Of a stretch of DNA of 13,879 bases, positions 8,346 to 13,879 are shown in pieces. The stretch is taken from the NCBI GenBank assembly GCA_026391235.1, contig JAPLDV010000679.1, positions 1 through 13,879 of the forward strand. Reading direction: 5' to 3'. Both the position numbers and the translations under genes were made by a program. A model generated the notes under the pieces. The model did not search any database. It saw only the letters and a program-made list of their open reading frames with translations, and had not been told where the DNA came from. Source of the stretch: Bacteroidia bacterium (GTDB taxonomy: Bacteria > Bacteroidota > Bacteroidia > Bacteroidales > UBA12481). Each line of letters opens with the position of its first letter. The first letter of the stretch is position 1.

Positions 8346-8424
8346 TTGCACAACTTCCGGAATTAAAAGTGATCAAAGATTATGAAAATTCCGCACTATA
8401 TTTACGCGATTTTTGACTTTGATT
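8346..8424. promoter_or_regulatory. Divergent intergenic region between the type B operon and the second peptidase
   Basis: This 79-bp gap must hold, or lie next to, the promoters for the minus-strand type B/PorP unit and the plus-strand peptidase. I found no convincing pair of Bacteroidota -33 (TTTG) and -7 (TAnnTTTG) elements. TATATTTA at 8397-8404 is a one-mismatch -7 candidate for the plus strand without a clear -33. AT-rich stretches occur near both start codons and no strong Shine-Dalgarno is visible, which is usual in this phylum. Confidence 0.4.
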
Positions 8425-10893
8425 ATGAGAAAGCTGTTATTCATTCTATACCTCACCAGCGCTGCGATTAGCGGGCAACCACAGAACATCGGCGATTATC
8501 CGGTGTATCCGGTGCCCGAAAGGTACCGTTTGAAGGGGGGGGCGGGGCTCCCGTACCGTATCGATAATTCGCAAAAAAAATTCTTCCCGGCAGTTTTTGA
8601 TCAAAATAACTGGAGCTGCAACCAGGCCAGCAGCATTGGCTATGTTTTCAACTATGAGATCAACAGGTTGCGCAACCTTGCATCCAGCGGAAATGAGAAC
8701 CTGTATACACCCGGATTTGTTTGGAACTTTCTGAACAGTGCCAACGGGGGGGTGGGAGTGAGTTATTTCGACAGCTGGGAAATTGTTAAAACCGCCGGTT
8801 GCCCGAATTATGTTGACTATCCATATTACTGGCAGGGCTATGGCATCTGGATGTCAGGATATGAAAAGTATTATCGGGCTATGCAAAACAGGATATCTGT
8901 AAATTACTCACTCCCGGTTGGCACTCCCGAAGGACTGGCTCTCTTAAAACAGTATCTCGTCGACCATTTTGAGAACTCCCCCGATGGCGGGGTAGCCAAC
9001 TTCCAGATTGCATCCGACCGGATGGATACGAAGTATTGGACCGATCCCGAAACAAGCGAACAGTGGCCAGTTATCTGGACATTCGGGAATAATGTCGGTC
9101 ATGCCATGACCTTCGTCGGATACAACGATTCGGTGCGGGTTGACCTGAACAACGACGGAAAGTTTACCAATGATAGAGACATCAATAAAGATGGTTTGGT
9201 TGATATGAAGGATTGGGAGATCGGTGCGTTTCTGGCCGTTAACAGTTGGGGCCAGGGTTTTATGAAAGGCGGGAAAGCCTTTGTACTCTATAGCGTGGTG
9301 GCCCATGAAGGAAATGATGGCGGAATCTGGAACCGTTCGGTACATGTGATAAAAGCCATTAAAAATTATACCCCTGAACTTACTATGCGTGTGGTAATGA
9401 GGCATGAACAGAGAAAAAGGTTCGGAATCCTGGCGGGATTTTCGACAAATGCAAATGCCTTGGAGCCTGAACAAACGCTTAGCTTCCCGATATTTAACCA
9501 CCAGGGCGATAATAGTCCGCTCGTAGATCCCGATAACCCGGACGACAGCCGCCGGTTTGAATTCGGATTGGATATCACTCAGTTTATCAATTCAATCGAA
9601 CCCGGAGTTCCGGTAAAGTTTTTCCTGATAGTTGAAGAAATTGACCCGAATAACGTTGCTGCCGGTGTGGTTGATGAGTTTTCTGTCATTCATTACCTTA
9701 ATGGTGCGGATGAAGTGATTTCAAGTGAGAAGAATGTAGCTGTTGTCAACAATGGAACCACTTATGTCAGCCTTACCCAAAGCCTGAATTTTAACAAGCT
9801 GAAGGTGGAGGAGCCCCTGATCACCAACATTATAACCGGACAGCCATTTTATGCCCAGCTGTCGGCCCGTGGAGGACAATCACCCTATCGGTGGGAACTG
9901 GTTAAAGATTATAAGGAAAATACCTCCACCCTGCCATTCGGGGATATAGCAGGCGATACGCTCTCGGATTTTTCAAACAAGATATCCTTCAGGCGTGTTA
10001 ATCTTCCATTTGAGTTTTCGTTTTACGGAACCAAATACAAGAGCCTGATTGCTGATATTAAAGGAGCTCTTCATTTCGACAATGAATATTACCAATATCC
10101 CTATGCGGTGAATAAGGAGCTTGCATTCAGGGTCAGGAAAAGCATTGTCCCGTTTGGTGCTGATATTCAGATTAATGTACGGGGCGATGCCTTTATTTAT
10201 TATCCAACTGATTCAATGGTCGCTTTTGAGTGGAAGGCTTCAGTTTATACCGGATCAAAGGTCTATCCGCTCTCGGTTATCGCAAGACTATATGCTGATG
10301 GCCGGATTGAATTTCAGTATGGAAATCGGAGCGTTCCGGTTCAAAAAGATTACCCATGGCTGGTGGGGATATCCAATGGTGACCAAAATGTATATAAATA
10401 CGCATCTGTCAGTGAAAACCAGCTGATGTTTGAAAATTACGCAATCACCTTTTCACCATCGGATTATCCGGCTAACCTTGTTTTAACTGAAGATGGTACA
10501 CTTAGCGGACTGGCCAGCGAAAATGATCATCAGTGGAACATCCTGGTGAAGGTATCGGATTCTTATCACCAGGTTCAGTATGCCTCTATTCCGATTTCCA
10601 CTATTTCCAGGGATACGGCAGCCATAGTGAGCAAGATTTTTCCCAACCCGTTTAACCGTTCAACCGGTATTTCTTTCAAGGTAACTGAAGAGATGCCTGT
10701 GATTCTTGATATTTATGATTTTTCAGGACGTAAGGTTATGGAAGTGCTCAACCGGACTCTTTTGCCGGGAGATTTCACCTTTTTCTGGAATGCCCGTGAT
10801 GAATTGAACCGCAACGTAAAACCGGGAACCTATATTTATCAGCTTCGCATCGGCAACCATAAAGAGACCGGGAAGATGCTCCTGATAAGGTAA
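8425..10893 (+). CDS. Secreted papain-like (C1) cysteine peptidase with Ca2+-loop insertion and T9SS type A sorting tail (paralog 2)
   Basis: The 822-aa product is a full-length paralog of the first peptidase with the same domain order. The start chosen is ATG at 8425, giving MRKLLFILYLTSAAISGQ as signal peptide (1 to about 17). A TTG at 8413 would only add MTLI before it. The C1 domain (about 50-310) has Gln60, Cys65 in NNWSCNQASS, His226 in GHAMTFVGY and Asn273 in AVNSWG. The His-Asn gap is again 47 residues and holds loops DLNNDGKFTNDR and DINKDGLVDMKD (240-263). A beta-rich region (315-430), a split He_PIG-like domain (about 463-495 and 673-725) and an intervening domain (505-668) follow. 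The tail (736-822) has KIFPNPFNRSTGISF, IYDFSGRKV and KPGTYIYQLRIG, a type A T9SS signal. Mononucleotide runs G8, A8 and G7 lie in the first 330 bases of the gene. It diverges from the type B operon and is followed by a palindromic element. The substrate is unknown. Confidence 0.9.
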   Translation: MRKLLFILYLTSAAISGQPQNIGDYPVYPVPERYRLKGGAGLPYRIDNSQKKFFPAVFDQNNWSCNQASSIGYVFNYEINRLRNLASSGNENLYTPGFVWNFLNSANGGVGVSYFDSWEIVKTAGCPNYVDYPYYWQGYGIWMSGYEKYYRAMQNRISVNYSLPVGTPEGLALLKQYLVDHFENSPDGGVANFQIASDRMDTKYWTDPETSEQWPVIWTFGNNVGHAMTFVGYNDSVRVDLNNDGKFTNDRDINKDGLVDMKDWEIGAFLAVNSWGQGFMKGGKAFVLYSVVAHEGNDGGIWNRSVHVIKAIKNYTPELTMRVVMRHEQRKRFGILAGFSTNANALEPEQTLSFPIFNHQGDNSPLVDPDNPDDSRRFEFGLDITQFINSIEPGVPVKFFLIVEEIDPNNVAAGVVDEFSVIHYLNGADEVISSEKNVAVVNNGTTYVSLTQSLNFNKLKVEEPLITNIITGQPFYAQLSARGGQSPYRWELVKDYKENTSTLPFGDIAGDTLSDFSNKISFRRVNLPFEFSFYGTKYKSLIADIKGALHFDNEYYQYPYAVNKELAFRVRKSIVPFGADIQINVRGDAFIYYPTDSMVAFEWKASVYTGSKVYPLSVIARLYADGRIEFQYGNRSVPVQKDYPWLVGISNGDQNVYKYASVSENQLMFENYAITFSPSDYPANLVLTEDGTLSGLASENDHQWNILVKVSDSYHQVQYASIPISTISRDTAAIVSKIFPNPFNRSTGISFKVTEEMPVILDIYDFSGRKVMEVLNRTLLPGDFTFFWNARDELNRNVKPGTYIYQLRIGNHKETGKMLLIR
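8535..8752 (+). repeat. Mononucleotide tracts G8 (8535-8542), A8 (8573-8580) and G7 (8746-8752) inside the coding sequence
   Basis: Three long homopolymers lie in the 5' part of the second peptidase gene. They encode KGGA, QKK and NGGV respectively. The frame is intact as read here. Length changes at such tracts, by slipped-strand replication, would shift the frame just after the signal peptide or within the catalytic domain and so switch the gene off. The paralog has no matching runs at the equivalent positions. A regulatory role is inference. Confidence 0.6.
9142..9213 (+). other. Double Ca2+-binding loop inserted between catalytic His and Asn, paralog 2
   Basis: These bases encode residues 240-263 of the second peptidase. 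The pattern and the 47-residue His-Asn spacing equal those of paralog 1. Most changes between the two (A/N, R/K, Y/F, G/K, V/L, N/D) leave the predicted metal-ligand positions occupied by Asp or Asn. This suggests selection on the loops. Confidence 0.68.
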
Positions 10894-10914
10894 AAGCTTT
10901 ACTTCCTTTCCCAC

Positions 10915-11036
10915 GAAGCCTTGTCATCCCGGCGAAGGCCGGGATCCCGTCGCATACCACTGTATTTCGCACGAGCCTTTTTAGAACTCACAGTAGTGTC
11001 ACGAGATCCCGGCCTTCGCCGGGATGACAAGGCTTC
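10915..11036. repeat. 122-bp palindromic element: two inverted REP-like hairpins around a 50-nt core
   Basis: The outer arms, 10915-10950 and 11001-11036, are reverse complements over 36 bp with one mismatch (10947 against 11004). Each arm contains its own perfect 8-bp hairpin: ATCCCGGC / GAAG / GCCGGGAT at 10926-10945, and its mirror at 11006-11025. The layout is that of a BIME or small MITE-like element. It carries no coding sequence. It sits between the convergent second peptidase and RND genes, where it may also end transcription from either side. Confidence 0.85.
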
Positions 11037-11078
11037 AGTATAAAGAGGAAGAGAAGTCTGAGTGTGGGTTCGGGTTCT

Positions 11079-11112
11079 CGCAATTATGCTTTTAAATTAG
11101 ACGCAATTATGC
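11079..11112. repeat. Short direct repeat CGCAATTATGC, two copies 23 bp apart
   Basis: Identical 11-mers occur at 11079-11089 and 11102-11112. The second copy forms the core of the hairpin next to the RND stop codon. They may be fragments of a second small palindromic repeat family, since AGACGCAATTATGCGTCT resembles dispersed palindromes seen in many genomes. That family assignment is from memory and weak. Confidence 0.5.
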
Positions 11113-11116
11113 GTCT
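11099..11116 (-). terminator. Hairpin directly after the RND gene, possible terminator
   Basis: AGACGCA (11099-11105) and TGCGTCT (11110-11116) pair perfectly around a 4-nt loop and abut the RND stop codon (11119-11117). On the minus strand the stem is followed by an AT-rich stretch (AATTTAAAA), not by a clean T-run. Termination is therefore plausible rather than strong. Confidence 0.4.
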
Positions 11117-13879
11117 CTACTTATGTTTTGGCGTCAGCCTGATTCGGGTCTGTTGCGCTACCTGGTACATCACCGGAACAATCACCAAAGTGAGGAAGGT
11201 AGAGAAAGTCAATCCGAAAATAATAGCCTGCGACATCGGGCCCCAGAACAACACGTTATCACCGCCAAAATAGATATTCGGTTTAAAGTCGGCAAATAAT
11301 CCGATCAGGTCGATATTCAATCCGATGGCCAACGGGAGCATACCGAGAATGGTGGTGAGAGCGGTCATCAATACCGGGCGCATACGGGTTTGGCCGCCTT
11401 CAATTATGCATTCCTGTGAAACTTCCTTGGGAAGTGCTGCGCCTGTGGGCAAGCCAAGCTCCAACCGTTTCCTTTCTTTCAGCAGGGTAATGTAATCGAC
11501 CAATACGATCCCGTTTTTAACCACGATTCCGGCAAGTGCGATGATCCCGATACCGGTCATGATGATGATAAAATCGAGTTTGAAAACGGCCAGACCGAGG
11601 AACACCCCGATAATACTGAACAGGATGGTGGTCAGAATGATCAGTGTTTTCCCGAACGAGTTGAACTGGGTAACCAGAATGACAAATATGAGGGCCATAA
11701 CCAGGATCATGGCTTCGAGCATGAAAACTGAACTGCTTTCGGTTTGCTCCTGTTCGCCTGTGAAATGGATGGCATAGCCTTCAGGCAATGGCATATCGGT
11801 GAGCAAGGTCTTCAGTTCCCTGTTAATCGATGTGGCGTTATATCCGGCAGTGGCGTTGGAATAAAGGGTTACCACACGTTCCACGTTTTTCCGGTTAACC
11901 GAACCAAAGGTGGTACTGTACGAAAAATCGGCAACCGCTGAAATCGGAACCTGGATCATCTGGCCGGTGGCCATATTCATCGAGGTTACTTTCTGATTCA
12001 TGAGGCTGCTCAGATCATAGCGGTATGCTTCAGCCAGACGGATGTCAATCGGGTATTCATCCTCGCCGATCTTGAAATCGGATATCTCTTTCCCAAAAAG
12101 GGCCGTGCGAATGGTTGAAGCAATCACCATGGTTGATAATCCGTAACGCTGAGCCTTATCGCGATTGATTTTCACCAATAGTTCGGGCTTGCCCAATTCG
12201 ATATCGGTTTTCAACCCTTCAATTCCTTGAATACCTGAAGCATCAATTTTATTGATTACAGAATCGGCATACGCCAGAAGCTGATCGAATTGCTTACCGG
12301 ATATTTCAATATTGATCGGATTACCGGTGGGCGGACCTTGTTCATTTTTCTCGAGATAAAACTCGATACCAGGATACTGCCCTATAAATGCCTTACTCAG
12401 ATCCTGCATTATTTTATTGGTATTCACGCCATTACGAAATTCATAATCAATGAAATTCAACTGGACCTCAGCACGGTGAGGAGTTTCACCGGTTGCCATC
12501 TCATTATCGCGACGGACACCGGATCCGACCATCGTCAGCATCGATTTAACCAGATTCATATTTTCGCCCAGAACCTCACGGGTTTTAGCTTCCATCACAC
12601 GAGCCACTGAGTCGGTGAGCGAAATATCTGATCCCAGCGGCAGTTCCGCAAAAACATTGATGGTTGCCGGTTCACCGTTCGGGAACAGGCGGGTTTCACC
12701 GTGCCGGGCACCAAAAAACATCATCGTGAAAATCAGCAGGCCCGAAATACCGGTGAGGAACCAGAACGGACGGCTTTTTGTCAAGCTGTAGCGGATAAAA
12801 CGAAGGTAAAAATTCTCAAATTTTACCATCAGAACTTCATTGAACCAATAAGCAATCTGTTTCATGAACAACTGATGCATAATCATCAGCAGCACCATCA
12901 TGGTCAAAAGGTTGGCAATCCAATAAATTCCTGTGATATAAAAAAGTGCGGCTACTGCTGCAACAATGGCTGCTGCAAAAAAGATGCGGCTGCTGCTGTG
13001 CGGCTTGTTATGATCGTGAGCTTCAAATGATACCGTGAAAACAGGAACAAAAATAAGAGCCACCAGTAAAGAGGCACCCAGTACCACCATCAGAGTGATT
13101 GGCATGAATTTCATGAATTCACCCATCATTCCACCCCAGAAAATCAAAGGCAGGAATGCAACAACTGTAGTGAGGGTGGAGGTGATCACCGGTATGGCGA
13201 TTTCTCCGACCGCCAGCCGCGCCGCATCGAACTTGGAATAGCCCTTCTCCCGGAATCGCGTGATGACCTCCATCACCACAATCGCATCGTCGACAAGCAT
13301 CCCCAATGCCAGGATCAGTGAAAACAGAACGATCATATTGATTTGTGCACCCTGCAGCGTGAGGATCACAAAGGTTATCAAGAGTGACATCGGTATGGCA
13401 AGGCCGACGATGATCGCATTCCGGAGCCCCAGGAATAGGAAAAGGACCGTAATAACCAGGATGATACCCATCACGATACTGTTCTCCAGCTCGCCAAGCT
13501 GCCTTTTAATCCCTTCCGATTGGTCGGCGGTATAATTTACACTGAGATCCGGCGGAATCGATCCATCTTTTTTAGCCGCATCCACAATAGTGAATGTTGA
13601 TCGCGTTGCAGAAATCAGGTTCTGCCCGGCTTTTTTAACTACATTAAGGGTAACCACCGGATGGCCATTGAGACGCGCGTACGATTTTTTGTCGCCGAAC
13701 CCGTCAGTTACCGAGGCTACATCCTTCAGGTAAACAGTATTGTTGGGATCCTGGCGAATGATTATGTTCCGGATATCATCAATGGTGTTGAATTCCCCGA
13801 TGGTACGAACGGACCGGCGGGTTTTACCGATTTTGATTTCGCCTCCTCCCATCGACAAATTTTCCATGCGCATAATGTT
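11117..13879 (-). CDS. RND-family efflux transporter permease, partial (N-terminus outside window)
   Basis: The 920 visible residues are the C-terminal bulk of an inner-membrane RND permease of the AcrB-like, proton-driven type. The frame is open to the right edge. Full-length relatives run to about 1030-1160 aa, so the missing part is TM1 and the start of the first periplasmic domain; the Met codon at 13873 is internal. Visible parts, numbered from the edge: end of the porter/docking domain (1-130), TM2-TM6 (about 136-284) with the TM4 proton-relay pair Asp197-Asp198 in GMLVDDAIVV, an extra hydrophobic stretch (about 299-339), TM7 (372-389), the second periplasmic domain (390-715), and TM8-TM12 with the relay Lys788 in AGIVVKNGIVLVDYI. 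The intact D-D-K set supports a working drug or small-molecule/proton antiporter. A partner adaptor and TolC-like protein would be expected upstream, outside the window. The substrate cannot be read from the sequence. The gene converges on the second peptidase. Confidence 0.93.
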   Translation of the reverse strand, partial: NIMRMENLSMGGGEIKIGKTRRSVRTIGEFNTIDDIRNIIIRQDPNNTVYLKDVASVTDGFGDKKSYARLNGHPVVTLNVVKKAGQNLISATRSTFTIVDAAKKDGSIPPDLSVNYTADQSEGIKRQLGELENSIVMGIILVITVLFLFLGLRNAIIVGLAIPMSLLITFVILTLQGAQINMIVLFSLILALGMLVDDAIVVMEVITRFREKGYSKFDAARLAVGEIAIPVITSTLTTVVAFLPLIFWGGMMGEFMKFMPITLMVVLGASLLVALIFVPVFTVSFEAHDHNKPHSSSRIFFAAAIVAAVAALFYITGIYWIANLLTMMVLLMIMHQLFMKQIAYWFNEVLMVKFENFYLRFIRYSLTKSRPFWFLTGISGLLIFTMMFFGARHGETRLFPNGEPATINVFAELPLGSDISLTDSVARVMEAKTREVLGENMNLVKSMLTMVGSGVRRDNEMATGETPHRAEVQLNFIDYEFRNGVNTNKIMQDLSKAFIGQYPGIEFYLEKNEQGPPTGNPINIEISGKQFDQLLAYADSVINKIDASGIQGIEGLKTDIELGKPELLVKINRDKAQRYGLSTMVIASTIRTALFGKEISDFKIGEDEYPIDIRLAEAYRYDLSSLMNQKVTSMNMATGQMIQVPISAVADFSYSTTFGSVNRKNVERVVTLYSNATAGYNATSINRELKTLLTDMPLPEGYAIHFTGEQEQTESSSVFMLEAMILVMALIFVILVTQFNSFGKTLIILTTILFSIIGVFLGLAVFKLDFIIIMTGIGIIALAGIVVKNGIVLVDYITLLKERKRLELGLPTGAALPKEVSQECIIEGGQTRMRPVLMTALTTILGMLPLAIGLNIDLIGLFADFKPNIYFGGDNVLFWGPMSQAIIFGLTFSTFLTLVIVPVMYQVAQQTRIRLTPKHK

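Noticed and set aside
8346..8351. GTG start for the large surface protein
   Set aside because: The ATG at 8345 follows two codons later and begins a standard signal peptide (MRFLVVLAGL).
8413..8424. TTG start for the second peptidase
   Set aside because: The ATG at 8425 gives a clean signal peptide (MRKLLFILYL); the TTG adds only four residues ahead of the positively charged n-region.
8944..9501. 185-aa minus-strand open frame
   Set aside because: It lies entirely inside the catalytic-domain coding region of the second peptidase, shows no recognisable motif, and the opposite strand has clear conserved protein signatures.
10915..11036. Insertion sequence or non-coding RNA gene
   Set aside because: It has no transposase and no supporting promoter. 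The structure is fully explained as paired inverted hairpins.

Overview
The window looks like a chromosome segment from a member of the Bacteroidota. Three genes carry type IX secretion system (T9SS) signals that are essentially confined to that phylum: two C-terminal type A sorting tails and one type B ('gliding motility-associated', CHU_C) tail. A PorP/SprF-type outer-membrane protein is also present. The MutS-like ATPase and the RND pump have close-looking counterparts in environmental Bacteroidota. I cannot name a genus; a Bacteroidales-like environmental lineage is a guess.

Layout from left to right: (1) the 3' end of a MutS-family ATPase (+), cut by the window edge; (2) a secreted papain-like (C1) cysteine peptidase of 826 aa (+); (3) a PorP/SprF-like protein (-), whose stop codon overlaps the stop of gene 2; (4) a 1378-aa multidomain surface protein with a type B tail (-), whose stop overlaps the start of gene 3 as ATGA, so genes 4 and 3 form one transcription unit; (5) a second secreted C1 peptidase of 822 aa (+), a clear full-length paralog of gene 2, divergent from gene 4; (6) a 223-bp spacer with a 122-bp palindromic element and a small hairpin; (7) most of an RND efflux permease (-), cut by the right edge.

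The central 10 kb (722-10893) reads as a T9SS cargo island. A two-gene 'type B adhesin plus cognate PorP-like' cassette sits between two paralogous type A peptidases. All four products are predicted to cross the inner membrane by Sec signal peptides. The three cargo proteins would then pass the outer membrane by T9SS, and the PorP-like protein is the expected outer-membrane or anchoring partner of the large protein.

The most distinctive signals are these. Both peptidases have a predicted double Ca2+-binding loop (EF-hand/dockerin-like) inserted between catalytic His and Asn, and an unusual sequence around the presumed catalytic Cys. Both also appear to have an Ig-like putative-Ig (He_PIG) domain split by a beta-rich insertion. 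Five tandem Ig-like modules in the large protein include an A-B-A-B pattern. Gene 5 has G8, A8 and G7 tracts near its 5' end, absent from its paralog at the equivalent positions. Nothing here is a defence system, prophage or CRISPR locus.
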